DNA of 64,000 nt from Haemaphysalis longicornis (Eukaryota > Arthropoda > Arachnida > Ixodida > Ixodidae), in NCBI GenBank assembly GCA_013339765.2, contig CM023450.1, positions 44,304,231 through 44,368,230 on the forward strand, written 5' to 3'. The notes beneath the pieces are model-generated. The model worked only from the letters and a program-made list of their open reading frames with translations, searched no databases and had not been told where the DNA came from. The position numbers and the translations under genes are program-made. How positions within the stretch are numbered: the first letter of the stretch is position 1; each line of letters starts with the position of its first letter. Below, one piece after another: positions 1-11,567 of the stretch.

Positions 1-1020
1 GGCCGCTGTACGTCCATTGTTTGGATGTACATTTTCGAACGTACAGTCTTTGTCAAAATTTTATGGGCCACGGTGACCGTTGTCGGAGCAGGCACGCGGC
101 CGTGCAGGGGCGCTGCGTTTGCCACTGTCGGCTGGTTGCGCGGCTAAAGAGAGCGAGGGGAACTTTTGCTCTTGCTTTTGTAGTGTGTCCGGCGCGACAA
201 GTGCTGCGCAAAGTACGTGCGCTGAAGCGATGTGCGCCTGCTCTGAGAAGCCGGCCCCGCTGCACTTATCGCGCCAGCCATACTACGAAGGGAAGTGCGA
301 AAGTTCTCTTCACTCTCTTTAGCCGCGCAACCAGCCAACAGCGGCAAGTGCAGCGCCCCCGCTCGGCCTCGCGCCTGCTCCGGCAACGGTTCCCGTGGTC
401 CACAAAATTTTGACAAAGACTGTACGGTGGACATCCGGAAACGGATGTACAAGTCCGAATGACATCCGCCAGTGCACGTACAAAGTTACTACGAAGCATC
501 AAATTATGGCTGAAATTGAATATAAACGCAAAAACGAAAAAGCTACTTTGATTTTCACTTAAAAAACATTTTGTACATCAACACCCTGACTTGCCTATTG
601 CAAGTTTCATCTGCATATTTCTAAGATTAGGCCTATTTTTTTACTTTTTTGAAGCACCACAGCGACTCTGACGATGATCTCATTGGGGAAAGATTATAAG
701 AATTGAGAACCGCTGACAAAACATCTGAAGCAAGTTCACTGTGTTCGTGTATGCCTGTGTGCCCGGTAGTGTATTGGTCTAATGTGGTGTAGTATTTATT
801 GTAGCAACACAAGCTTCTCGTTCTGTGATTCTGGAAACTTTTACTGATCATCTAAAATACGTCCAATTTCGGACGTCCGACTGGACGTACGGAAGTGTTA
901 AATCCGGACGTCCCACGGACGTACATGGTACGTCAATTGGCCCTGGAACGGACGTCTAACGGATGTCCGCTAGAGCCGGAATGGACGCACAGTGGACGGC
1001 TGACGGACGTCCGGCTTAAC
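1..1020. repeat. Foldback element with flanking GGACGT-rich blocks
   Basis: Two arms at about 41-205 and 262-425 are imperfect inverted copies: both begin GTACAGTCTTTGTC read from the outside and stay alignable for about 165 bp. Blocks on either side (1-45, 425-480, 855-1015) are crowded with variants of GGACGT, GGATGT and ACGTAC. Open frames in the arms mirror each other only because the arms are inverted copies. The stretch 500-850 is AT-rich with nothing recognisable. The outer boundaries and family are not known to me; the left end may lie outside the window. Confidence 0.6.
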
Positions 1021-1351
1021 TGCCTTATACAGTGTCCCGTCTCCCACAGGGAATAGGTATATCCACTGCGCTAGGTAGTTTTGTCGTGGATTCTTTCTAG
1101 CCTACTACGACCGTTGCAAATGCTTTAGAGATCCGTTTCAAGTCACCTGAACGTTGTCATGCCGGCAACCAGGCACGCTGTAAAGTCTTCACGCTTGTGC
1201 GCGCTCACCCGTCTGCATAAGAATCCCTCGTATGGGCGGCACTCATTGCAACAAAGCGGGCCAAACAAGTTTTATGGTGTCTGAAATAATTAGTGTACTT
1301 AGTTCAGTGGCAGTTTTCGGTTGCAATTAGGTTACAATTACATCTCAAAAG
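1021..1351. other. Unannotated spacer
   Basis: I see no coding frame, repeat copy or RNA gene here. Confidence 0.5.
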
Positions 1352-1757
1352 ATTAGCAGTGGCTTAGCTCGGCTGTGCCAGGGTATACGTAGCGTGAGTT
1401 AAGGTTCAGCTGGTTATTCTTAGCTTTCCAGGTTGTCTATTTATCAAGCGGCTCCGGCGCAGCGTCACCAATCGCCCCAGAGCTAAGCTGGTTCCACAGG
1501 CGCACGCCGGTGTTGCTGCGACGCACAAGCCACCGGTTCCACACCCTCGCATGATCATCAAGTGGACCGGGTCGCCACGGGCGGAACGTAGGTCGGCGAA
1601 GACGCTGGGCGCGTGGGGTGTGTGAGAGACGCCGACCAGCGAGCAATGTTCTGTGCGCCGCGCGACGTCACTGCTCCTCGCGCATGCGCAGCACGGCTCT
1701 CCAGGAACCACGCGAAACTGCTCAACCTCGGCCAGTGTAGCTCACGCTACAAAAATC
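1352..1757 (+). repeat. Composite SINE-like repeat, copy 1
   Basis: This copy matches 5203-5737 from the head (AGCAGTGGCTTAGCTCGGCT; TAGCAGTGGCTTAACTCGGC in copy 2) to the tail GTAGCTCACGCTACAAAAAT. The head resembles a pol III A box (TGGCTTAGCTCGG) and a weak B-box-like GGTTCAGCTGG follows, so a tRNA-derived head is plausible. Compared with copy 2 it lacks about 75 bp after GGTTGTCT and has only one of the two internal units. I cannot name the family with certainty. Confidence 0.6.
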
Positions 1758-1850
1758 TAGAGCTCTGAAGTCGCTAAGACGACGGGCTCTCGCTCCGCTT
1801 CTCTTCTGGCCCAGGTTCGATCCCTGGTGGTGCCGGTAGTCTTTATTTAG
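1758..1850 (+). repeat. Degenerate tRNA-like fragment
   Basis: A good B box (GGTTCGATCCCTGG, near 1814) sits in a tRNA-like context, but no intact A box or acceptor-stem pairing is evident. It is probably a SINE remnant and not a tRNA gene. Confidence 0.3.
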
Positions 1851-1907
1851 CCTGGTTGGTAGTTTCTTGTGGCGCACGCCACGACGAAACCGTAGGCTGG
1901 TAGAGGT

Positions 1908-2040
1908 AGAAAGCTTCGCTTTAATAAGACTGTTGTACCAGCACCCGAGAAATGCATTATCGAAAGCTTTGCTTTAATAAGGACTGCGTACCAGCAGCTG
2001 AGGGAAAGCTTTTCCCAGCACCTGAGAAATGCATTTGTTG
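1908..2040. repeat. Short imperfect tandem duplication
   Basis: Two adjacent units share GAAAGCTT(C/T)GCTTTAATAA, then GTACCAGCA, then GAGAAATGCAT. The second unit carries an extra partial repeat (GAAAGCTTTTCCCAGCACC). 2041-2665 beyond it shows nothing recognisable. Confidence 0.55.
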
Positions 2041-2665
2041 ATTGTGTAATGCTTATTTTTTCTGCAGTATTTGTTACTGCTGGGCGCTGCTGCCGCATGC
2101 ATGGGGAAATGAAACAGTTCAATATAACTTGTCGGTCTCTCCGATTTATTGAGGAAAGTTTCAAAACACCTTTCTATGTGCTGCTAGTGGCACATTATTT
2201 CTTACAAGCAGGTGTACTTCATGACACAAAAAATAGCAACGTCACTCTTCACAAGTATAAGGAAGCAGTCATGTAAGCGGCGAGTACTACACCGACCAGA
2301 TTTAGGGAGAAACCCCAAGGTGGAGTAAATGTCTGCGGAGGAAAATTGACATCCATCATGACGACCACCTGGCCTTCGCTGCTGGACGCACGAATCCCAA
2401 TATCGGCCCTCCTGAACTTCATTGTGGACACGACTTCACTAAGTTTATGCCAAAGGGCGTACTTGCGCAATTAAAAAAAATACACCATCTTCCCGTAGGG
2501 GAACCCTGAGTAGTATGCGAAGCAGCCATGGGGTCGACTGAAGTTCCCATTAGTTTTCAGTTCGTTTCCGTTGACGTTCAGCTTCGCGCGCCTTCGTTGT
2601 ATCAGTAGCTTCTTGACGTAGTTTGAATGAGTGAAGGACATAAGGCGCGTTCGTAGCACATGCTC

Positions 2666-2760
2666 CCGTCTCGGTTTGTAGCGCAGTGGGAAGAGCGCCA
2701 CGTACCTCCCGTTGCGGCCAGAAAGTCGTGGGATCGAAACCGGGGCCGCCTAACTATTTC
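2666..2760 (+). repeat. tRNA-derived SINE head
   Basis: An A-box-like TAGCGCAGTGGGAAGAGC is followed about 35 bp later by the B-box-like GGGATCGAAACC, the spacing expected of a tRNA. The flanks do not pair into an acceptor stem, so this is a SINE head. The downstream body is undefined, and 2761-3244 shows no gene. Confidence 0.5.
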
Positions 2761-3244
2761 TTTTTATAGTTATAGTGGACTGCGCTGACGTCAGCCCAAA
2801 CGCTGACAGGGCTGAAGAGACGCGCATGCGCAGTAGAGTGCGGACGGCGGACAACGACAGCGAGGGAGGGAGGGACACAGCCCCGATCATGAGATGCTTC
2901 GCATCTAAAAAATAAGCGGCTTGAAACGAATCACTAATCACTTTTCAGGGTATTGCGGCAGCTAATAAACACGTTTATATATCACAATAAAAAACATTGG
3001 TGCTCAAAGTAATGATTACAATCGCATTCCATAAAGTGTTGGACGCCAATGTCTAAGTGCCTTACGTAAACTGCATTGCTAACCCATCGTGTGTATTTTT
3101 GCAGCAACACTAAGCACATTTTCAGGGCAATTCGCAATTTATTTAACGCGTAATCTGCTATTATGTTTTAACGTATGACGCAGAATCCATTTCACGTTCA
3201 TGTAACTGTCAATACGTTAAATAAACATAAAAATACAAAATAAT

Positions 3245-3870
3245 CACCAAAAAATCACGCCATATCCACGAAATGAATGATGATAAGTGGGGCGAAGCTC
3301 GAGAGGGGGAGATCATCGGTAACCGTAACTCTCCCGTGAAAGTTCGCCCATTACATCATTAAGAAAGACGTAAGACTGTGTGCGTACATTGTACAAATCA
3401 ATTTTTTTTGTTCTTGTTCGTTTGTTGTTGTTGTTGTAGGGTTCGTGAGGCTGCAAGCAAGCGCTCGTATCGGCAGGCAAACCCCGATGCAGCCTGAGCT
3501 CGCGAGGCGGCTGCAAAACGCATCAAGCGAGCTCAGCCCGAAGCTGCCGACGCGCGGTTTAAGCGCGACTTTCTAGACGAGATGCTTCGGCCTCTCTTTC
3601 GCGCACGGCGGGATCCTGTCGGCGAGCGCGCGCTGCCGCCGCCCTGCGCGCCCTCCGCTCCGCAGCCTTGTCAACAACTACCTCCTCCATCCGGTGACTC
3701 GTTGCGAAAGAGGAAGCGCGTCAACAGCGATTGCATTTTATAGTGTCAGTCACGTGCGAGTGACTCACACCAGCGTTACCTGTGAGTGAGTCATCGAACT
3801 AGGCGGTCACGTACCACGAGACACAAGGGATGGACAGACCCACGGCTTTAGGAGCTTCGCCCCCTAATAT
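3245..3870. mobile_element. Non-autonomous TIR element, copy A
   Basis: Short inverted ends GGGGCGAAGCTC (3289-3300) and GAGCTTCGCCCC (3852-3863) bound this copy. About 130 bp at the left end and 70 bp at the right end recur, inverted, at 35570-36195, but the central sequences differ. Homology runs about 40 bp outside the left inverted motif, so the true end lies near 3245. On the minus strand the core has a short frame rich in Arg, Ala and Glu. No transposase is visible. Confidence 0.65.
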
Positions 3871-5202
3871 CCGCTATAAATTCACTCGCACAATATAATT
3901 GCAACGTTTTTCGCAAACGGCAATCCCAGCGTCAAACCCAGAGGACGGGAGAACGCTCGCGAATGGTGGGACCAAGTTGTGACTGAGCACAGGAATATAC
4001 ACAAGGTGTAAAGTCAAAGACATTCCCGTGTAAAGTCAAGACATTCCCTTGAGCGTTTCAAAGTCCGCGTCTTGTCCCATCCTGGAAAACCCCTCATTCC
4101 GCCCGTGGACGCACAAGACCGCCTGGAGGTCCTACCCTTTGAAGCCGCAAAACGCTTAGCACAGTGTTCGGTCGGCGAGTCGTGTAGACGCTTTGCTTGC
4201 TGAAGCATCGGGGTTGGCCCGAGGTATGCCGACGTTGACGGGCGCTCTCTGCGTACCTTGAGTTCCTCGTGTTCTGCTGGGATGATTCGAGGCCGCTGCT
4301 GATGCGACAGGCCGCGATTGAGCGGTTAGCCAGGAACCCAGACGCCGGGCGCGTAGACAGGCGCGACGACCGTTGGGGCAGCCGCTGTCTCCGCGTCCCT
4401 GAGTGGCGACCTCGGTCTCTTCCGGCTGGTGTCCTCACCAACATGCGGCTAAGGGTCGTCTGGCCGTTGGAGGGCTGAGTAACACCGCGGAATCTCGGCC
4501 GAGAGATGTGGCTCCAATGAGATGGCCCGCAGCGGTGGCAGAAAGCCGGAGCCCGTCTGCAGGTTGCGCACGACGGCACTGAGTCGGACGGCTGCTGTGT
4601 GGTGACGCGTCGTTCGCTGCAGTTGTTGCCGACGGCGGAGTGCCTGGTGCCGGGCGTGTGCCACCCGGGGTGGCCGGGTGGCACACGCCCGGCCGGTACC
4701 AGGGCACCACGATCCACTTTGCTGGCCGAACGGGTTCCAGCCGTGCCGGCGGCCGCTGACGACCCGGCCCCGATGCTTGACGTGTGTCGCCATTCGGTGC
4801 CGTTGTGAACTGCGGATGGGGCGGCGAATGGGTGGCAGGAATCAACAAAGGCCAGAGACGCAGCTGGGGTGGCCGGGGCTGCGTGCAAGACTCGCCGGCG
4901 TTCCTGTCCACAGTGAGCCTTGCCAGCGGTGGTGAGGGATCGAGACGCCGACGCAGCCGGAGTTGACGTGGCCCAATCAGGCGCTGCCAGCCCATGCGCT
5001 CGTGGTCTCGTGCTGATCAGTGCTGCTGCTTCGTCGTCTTCTTCTTGTGGCAGCAACTTACGGCCAATACCACACGAGGGTTTTGACCTTGCGAGTTCTC
5101 CTCTGATTTGCTGATATCTCCAAAGTTGTAAAAGCTTTTAATGTAGTTCACGCCTATAAGCCACAGACATTTTTTATGCATTCCTTACCCATCGAAAAAA
5201 AA
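3871..5202. other. GC-rich stretch with an unrecognised long frame
   Basis: A 320-codon minus-strand frame (4094-5056) is rich in Ala, Arg, Pro and Ser, with no domain I recognise. Other long frames overlap it on both strands, as expected of a GC-rich stop-poor region. It may be compositional or a remnant of a retroelement gag or leader. A perfect hairpin at 4650-4692 lies inside it. Confidence 0.35.
4650..4692. repeat. Perfect hairpin, 19-bp arms
   Basis: 4650-4668 (CCGGGCGTGTGCCACCCGG) and 4674-4692 are exact reverse complements separated by 5 nt. It lies within GC-rich sequence without a clear gene. Confidence 0.85.
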
Positions 5203-5737
5203 TTAGCAGTGGCTTAACTCGGCTATGCCAGGATATACGTAGCGTGAGCAAAGGTTCAGCTGGTTATTGTTAGCTTTCTTGGTTGTCTAGGATTAGCTTG
5301 ATTATCATGCTTACTACTGCTTCAATGACACACAAACGATATACGCATTATGTGACACATGTATATTTATCAAGCGGCTCCGGCGCAGCGTCACCAATCG
5401 CCCCAGAGCTAAGTTGGTTCCACAGGCGCACGCCGGTGTTGCTGCGACGCGCGAGCCATCGGTTCCACACCCGGCCACCCCTCACATGATCATCAAGTGG
5501 ACCGGGCCGCCACGTGCGGAACGGAGGTCGGTGAAGACGCTGGGCGCGTGGGGTGTGGTTCCATAGGCGCACGCTGGTGTTGCTGCGACGCACGAGCCAT
5601 CGGTTCCACACCCGGCCACCCCTCGCATGATTATCAAGTGGACCGGGCCGCCATGTGCCGCGCTTGCGCAGCACGCCTCTCCAGGAGCCAAGCGAAACTG
5701 CTCGACCTCGGCCAGTGTAGCTCACGCTACAAAAATG
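5203..5737 (+). repeat. Composite SINE-like repeat, copy 2
   Basis: This is the longer relative of 1352-1757. It keeps about 75 bp missing from copy 1 and has an internal duplication: a unit of about 100 bp beginning AGGCGCACGC and ending CAAGTGGACCGGGCCGCCA occurs near 5424-5516 and again near 5567-5653. The shared tail GTAGCTCACGCTACAAAAAT ends at about 5737. Confidence 0.65.
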
Positions 5738-5814
5738 CATGCAATCTACGGGGGCGCGGCACAGTATGGACAAAAACGGGATCTCTTGGAGAGTAAGAAA
5801 CAGCCCTCCACGCG

Positions 5815-6034
5815 GCAATAGACGCCATTGACGTTTACACAAATCACATCGGCCTGTCAACAGCCTCCGAAAAGACAGAATTCTTTGCTATACGCAGGCG
5901 TTCTGCCGAGAAAGAGACTATCTAGCTACAAGTTTGACAGAGCCCAGTACAGCGAGAGGCCGTAATCCGCGTCCTTGGAATGTTCTTGGACGATGCATGC
6001 ACATCCAATGCGTGTAACGCGCGCGTAATAAGGA
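5815..6034 (+). mobile_element. I-like LINE reverse transcriptase fragment (host LINE, part 1)
   Basis: The plus strand encodes residues such as HIGLSTASEKTEFFAIRR and IRVLGMFLDD, typical of the segment after the YADD motif in I-like LINE reverse transcriptases. A stop interrupts it. It ends where the minus-strand LINE begins (6038). Same-orientation fragments at 12736-13290 and 15127-15330 carry the next parts of such a protein. Confidence 0.6.
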
Positions 6035-6338
6035 CAATGAGTGAGTGAAAGAACTTTATTGGGGGTCCGGCGATGACGCGAGCTCGTCGCGCACCCGGCT
6101 AGTCCCATGTCGGGACCGGCAGGTCTAGCCCACCGGTCCGGTCGCGGGCACGCCGGACTGCCAGGATTTGCTTGTCTAGAGCGGGGCTACGCAGAAGAGA
6201 GTCCCACTCCTCCTTGCTGAACTTGGGGTAAGCGGACCCGCACTCCCAGAGCATGTGAGCTAGAGTAGAGGTTTGTCCGCAGGACGGGCAGGCGTCGTCG
6301 CGATATACGTCGGGGTAAACTTCATGTAGAACTGCCGG

Positions 6339-9300
6339 TCACGGATATGTGCCGGTCTGTAATAGTCTAAGGGAAACGGCTTGCGCCCTATTCAACTTGG
6401 GGTGAGGGGGTGGAAAGACCCTTCTAGACATGTAGAAGAATTTTGTGACCTCGTTATAAGTAGCGGGAGCGTCCCTGTGGCCGTAAGGGGGAGGGGAGTC
6501 AGCTCTCCTTACAGAGGAAGCGCGGTCAGTGAGGTCGCGCGCAGCCTCGTGAGCAGACTCATTGAGGTTCGGTGGAGCACCAGCGACAGATCCTACATGA
6601 GCGGGAAACCAGTGAATTGAATGATGCGTGAGAGAATCTGGACTCCAAACGCTAAGAAGGCGAGCAGCTTGCTCAGCTATGCGGTCATTCTGAAAAGCCC
6701 TGACTGCCGTTTTGGAATCACTGTAAATCTCAGTCCCACGACAGTCTAGCAGGGCGAGGGCGATGGCGACTTGCTCGGCGACTTGGGGGTCTGAAGTGAG
6801 AATGGAGGCGCTGTTAGAAATCTTGCCGCTGGAGTGGACCACAACGACGGCAAAGGTCTTCCCATTGCTGTACTCCGCGGCGTCAACGAAGCTTGCTCTA
6901 ATGTTTTTTTTGCTTGATCTGTTTGAGGAGCGCTAATGCTCTCGCTTTGCGTCAGCCCTCGTTGTTATCAGGATGTACGTTTCGGGGCACGGGGGCCACT
7001 ACGAATTTCGCTCGAATGCACCTAGGGATCGGGGTGTTGCTCCTCGAGGATCCTGCTGAAGGGTAACCTAGCTCTTCGAGGATGCGTTTGCCTGCCGCTG
7101 TGGTGTTCAGGCGAGCGAGTTGCGCGCGTTCTTGGGCTTCGGCAATCTCCTCGGCGGTGTTGTGTACTCCCAGCTGGAGGAGATCCTCTGTATGGGTCCT
7201 GATGGGTAATCCGAGAGCCCTTTTGACTAACTTACGGATGAGCGCGTTGAGCTTGTCTCATTCCGCTCTGAGCCAGTTGTGCATAGAAATCGTGAACGTG
7301 ATGTGGCACAGTACGAAGGCATTGATCAGCCTGACGGGATTGTCCTCCTTCATGCCTCGGTGTCGATTTGCAATTCTGCGAACGAGCTGGAGAGCGTTTT
7401 CTGTCTTTGCGATGATTTTGCGGAAAGCCGTTCCATTCCCGCCATTGAATTCGACAAACATGCCCAGGACCCGAATGACGTCGACCCTGGGTATCAGCCC
7501 CCCGTCATTGGGGCGAAGAGTTATGTTGCTTTCGGAGACTGGCTTCCAGTCTTTAGGTCTGTCTCCCTTCTCTTTTCTGTAAAGCAGAAGCTCCGACTTC
7601 GCGGGGGAGCACCGGAGTCCGGTGGGGCGGAGGTACTGCTCGGTCCCATCGATCGCCTCCTACATAGCTTCTTCAACTCTTCCCTCGCAGCCGCCGGAGC
7701 ACCAGATGGTGATGTCGTCGGCGTAGATGGTATGCTTGACGCCCTCGACTCGTGCCAACCTCTCCGAAAGGCCAATCATACAGATGTTAAACAGCATGGG
7801 GGAGATTACGGCGCCCTGAGGAGTTCCCCATCCTCCGAGGGGCACATCGTCGGATCAGAAGTCTCCAATGCGAAGCTTGGCCTTCCGGTCTGTTAGGAAA
7901 GAGATAACGTACCTGTGGAATCTGGAACCGAGACCCGGGTCCGAAATTGTTTTGACGATATAGATGTGGAGCACGTTATCAAAAGCCTTCTCGAGGTCCA
8001 GGCCGAGCAGAGCCTATACGTCCCTGGAACGGCCGTCCTCGATCTGATGCTTGATTAGTTTCATGGCATCCTGCGTCGACAGTCCGACTCGGAAGCCAAT
8101 CATGTTGAACGGATAAACCCCGTCGTTTTCGAGGTACCTGTTAATCCTGTTAAGGACGACGTGCTCCATTACCTTGCCGACGCAAGGCGTTAGAGAAATC
8201 GGCCTGAGGTTCTCGATGCTCGGGGCCTTGCCGGGTTTGCGGATGAGCACCGTGCAGGCCATTTTCCATTCTGCAGGAACAACGCCATTCTTCCAGACCT
8301 CGTTGATCTTGTCGGTCAGAAAGACAATCGATGGGGCGTCAAGGTTTCGCAGCATTCTGTTAGTGACCCCATCGGGAGCCGGCGCAGACTTGCGATTGAG
8401 CGCGAAGATGGCCTGTGTGACCTCGGCAACGGAGAAGTCTTCGTCCAGTACGGGGCGAGGAGGGCCTCGGTAGTCCGGGAGTTGTGTCACCACATCCCCA
8501 TCGTGTCGGACGGGCAGGTACTTCTGAAGGAGCTTGGAGGCGAGTTCGTCGACCGTGTGAGTCCGTGTGGCCTCGTGAAGTGCCCGGGCCAATGTGTGCT
8601 TCTGGTTTGACTTGGGGCCGCTTACGTCGAGAAGGTGCGCTTCAGCATGCCCCAGGACTTGCCGTTGCGGATCTGTCCGTCGATGGATTCGCAGAGCTCG
8701 TCCCACTGCTGCTTGCACAGCACTTTGCAGTGGTCATCGATAACCTTGTTGAGCACCGAAATCTTCTTTCGAAGTCTGCGATTGAGTCTTTGACCTTTCC
8801 ATCGGCGGAGCAGGGCGTTTTTGGCCTCGATCAGGTGAGCGAGCCTGCTATCCATTTGCTCGACGTTGAGATCGGTTACCACTTTCTTGGTGGCCGCGAA
8901 AGCGTCGTTGCGGATGCCTTCACACCATTCCTCGAGGCTGGTAGGTGCACTCGCTCTCCCGGGTTCTTCCCGAATCTTGCAAAAATGGTCCCAATCGACG
9001 AACGTGAATTCCTTGACCCTACTCCGAGCGACCTTGAAATGCGTCTCCAGAATGTAGTGGTCGCTGCCGAGCTCCATGGCGGTGTTCTCCCATCCGACGT
9101 CCTCCACGTTCTTGACGAAGGCGAGGTCGGGAGTAGTCTCGGGTTGCGGAGTTGCCGATGCGCGTGGGAAAAGCCTTGTCGGTTACCAGTGTGAGGTCCA
9201 TCTCGTTGGCGTCTTGCCACAAGTTGCACCCCTTGGTAGTGTCATAGACATAACCCCAGAGGCCGTACGGGGCGTTGAAATCACCTACGATGACCAAGGG

Positions 9301-9685
9301 TCGAGGGCCGGCCAAGTCGGTCGCTTTCTTGAGGATGGTCTTGAACTGTGAGGACGAAGACGCTATTTTTGCGCTAATTCCGCTGAGGCGCGTCGAGCAG
9401 TACCTCAACCATGACGTATTCGAGTCTACCGCTCGCCAGCTTGAGGTCGTGGGTGAGATGAGTAAGCCTTTTATCGATCAAAGTACAAATACCACGGCCA
9501 CCAGGCTGGCCCGATACGGCTCTGTAGCCTTGAAGCGATGCGGCGGAGACTATTGTTTCTTGGAGTGCGATGGCCTGATGTTTAACCGCCAAAGACCTGA
9601 AAAACTGCTGCAGGGGGGCTTTCCTGGTAGAATACCCCCTGCAGTTCCATTGCCAGATGCGAAAACTTTCTTTGGACCTATCCAT
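6339..9685 (-). pseudogene. LINE ORF2: endonuclease, reverse transcriptase, RNase H (broken)
   Basis: The protein would nick target DNA, copy the element RNA and degrade the RNA strand. Read from 9685 downward: an endonuclease with WNCRG at its start, GDFNAPYGLWG, and SDHY near the end (to about 9000); then a reverse transcriptase with RKSAPAPDGV, LRPISLTPCVGKVMEHVV, GFRVGLSTQDA, GTPQGAVISP and the catalytic YADD (7660-8718); then an RNase H domain with EIYSDSKTAVRAF and HWFPAHVG (6339-6842), followed by the FPPPHPKLNRAQA segment usual at the C-terminus of these ORFs. The frame changes several times (near 9380, 9030, 8700, 8010 and after 7660), so this copy is non-functional. Confidence 0.8.
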
Positions 9686-10927
9686 TATGGGGCTGACCTA
9701 ACTGACTACCGCCTAGCGGGGCAGTTAAGGTTGCGCTAAGAATGGGACATTCTGTCACCGCGTTGGTGGGATACTTAAGCGTAGCGTCCCTCAGTATGGT
9801 GGGAACGGTTAGAGGATGTACGACAGTGGCAGGTGAAGCCATTCGCGCCTCAATTGCGTCGATGCGATCTGCGAGAGCTCCGAGGCACCGGTTGGGATCC
9901 CCGAGCGCAACCTGAACTTGCCGAACACTGTTGGTGAGAAGGCTGACGCTAGCAGTGACCTGTTTGAGGCCGTCTGACAGCGCAGTGAGCGTTTGCTTAA
10001 TCTCGCTGACTTCTGCGAACAACACTCCCGACTCACATGTGTGATCGACCACTTCCCTGCGTTTGGAGGATGTTGCACTACCGTCTACCGGAGCCGGGAC
10101 TGGAGTCTCGGTGGCCCTGACTGCGTCACCGTTACCCGACGTATTCGAAACGAGTTTTCTTATTTCTGCCATCTTGTTAACTAGCCTGTTGATCATTTTC
10201 TTAAGGTCGTCGTTCTCTTTGCGTAACCGAATGACTTCCGCATCCCTAGCTTGCTCTGGGAGCGGGTTGTTACGAGCGCCCGGAGGGGCCCCAGTATTGG
10301 CTCTGGGGTTGGGACGCACCAAATCGGCCCAAGCGAGGAACGGTTGCCTCCCACCACGTGTAGAGGCGGGCTGATGTCCGGATGCTGGCTGGGTTCTGGA
10401 AACCGAACGGCCCCTGGAACCTGATGTGGACCTGGGACTGGATCGGCCTCGGGATCTCGACCTGGAACGGCTCCTGCGACGGCCCCGGGAGCGGCTACGA
10501 GATCTTGATCTTCCCTTGGACCGGGAGCGGCTGCGGGTGGATCGGCGTTGAGACGGTGATTGCTGGGCTTGATTCGAGGTCTCCATAAACGGAAAATCGT
10601 TGTCGTTGTTGTCGTTAAAGGTGACGGTCTGTCGCGAACTCTCCGCGGCGCGGGAGCGTTCCCCCCGTCTGCGCCTGACGAGGTACGGCGTCTGGAATCT
10701 TCGCTTGCACTCCTTGGCGGCCGTTAGGTGACCGCCTCCACACAGCTTGCATTTGGGGTCGCATCTCTGCAGATGGCATCGTTAGGCGAAGGGCAGACAT
10801 CGGAGCGGTGCCCGAGGCGGCCGCAGCTGTAGCACACGTCCATTTGCTTGCGAAATAAAGTGCACCTGATCATAGTGCCGCCGTAGGATACGAAATTAGG
10901 CACCCTGTACCCGTCGAACAGGACCAC
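9678..10927 (-). pseudogene. LINE ORF1, zinc-knuckle, RS-rich and coiled-coil part
   Basis: ORF1 proteins of this LINE group bind element RNA. The upstream part (10724-10927) has VVVLFDGYRVPNFVSYGG and a CCHC knuckle (CYSCGRLGHRSDVC). A frameshift near 10740 leads to CGGGHLTAAKEC, the end of a second knuckle, which runs in frame into the 302-codon block 9678-10586. That block opens with about 50 residues of nearly pure Arg-Ser repeats, then a Pro-rich linker, a heptad-like coiled coil (RLRKENDDLKKMINRLVNKM) and a second helical stretch with hydrophobic spacing. The RS tract resembles splicing-factor RS domains; any function is inferred. Confidence 0.7.
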
Positions 10928-10984
10928 TACGGTGGCAGTTTTCTTGATTCTTTGGCGCCGAGCGCTGCGGGGTTTCTTGAATTG

Positions 10985-11560
10985 ACAAGCTTTTTTTTTA
11001 TCTCCGTGGGTCCGTCGCTGAAGTGGGATTCACACGACGGAGAACCCCTCTCTTTTTGGCCCGCGGGATCCGCTCACGTGACCGGTTTTAGGCTCCGCCC
11101 CTCGGTGGGGATCGCCCGCGGATGCTCCGGGAAAGAAAATGCCACCGCATGTTTTCGCTCGGCGGCGGCGGCCCTCCGTAGGGAATGGAACCAGTTTTTG
11201 GCACATAGGGCGGCACGGAGTTGGCAACGCGTGCTCATTGCGGTCACGTGGTTTTATGTCGTAGCAGGTTGAAGCGGGCGGTTTTTTCGACGCGGTGTGG
11301 TCTCCACGTTTTGCGAAGTGACAGGTGCGGGCGCCGCTTGGGATATCGCTGCGGGTGTCTCCACAAGCGCACAATGAACGACAACGCATTGTTTTATTTG
11401 TTCTCGTTAATAGAAGAGCACCCCACTATTTGAGACCTCAGTCGGGACGATTACGCTAATACCGAGCTGAAACAAACGCTTTGGGAAAGCGTTGCGACTG
11501 AGATGACTGCAGCGTGGCCGGCTTATGCACCGTACACCACAGGTATGTCAGTCCCTTTCA
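10985..11560 (-). mobile_element. Probable insertion inside LINE ORF1
   Basis: The ORF1 gag-like segment stops after AAPHSTCKGVI near 11580 and resumes as VNSRNPAALGA near 10975. The intervening 560-580 bp has no ORF1 character and ends, read on the minus strand, in a run of nine A at 10990-10998, like a retroelement tail. No internal domain is recognised and no target-site duplication was identified. Confidence 0.4.
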
Positions 11561-11567
11561 CATTGTG

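Noticed and set aside
4094..5056. A 320-residue minus-strand protein
   Set aside because: Composition is low complexity, both strands are open in several frames, and no domain, splice context or homology is evident.
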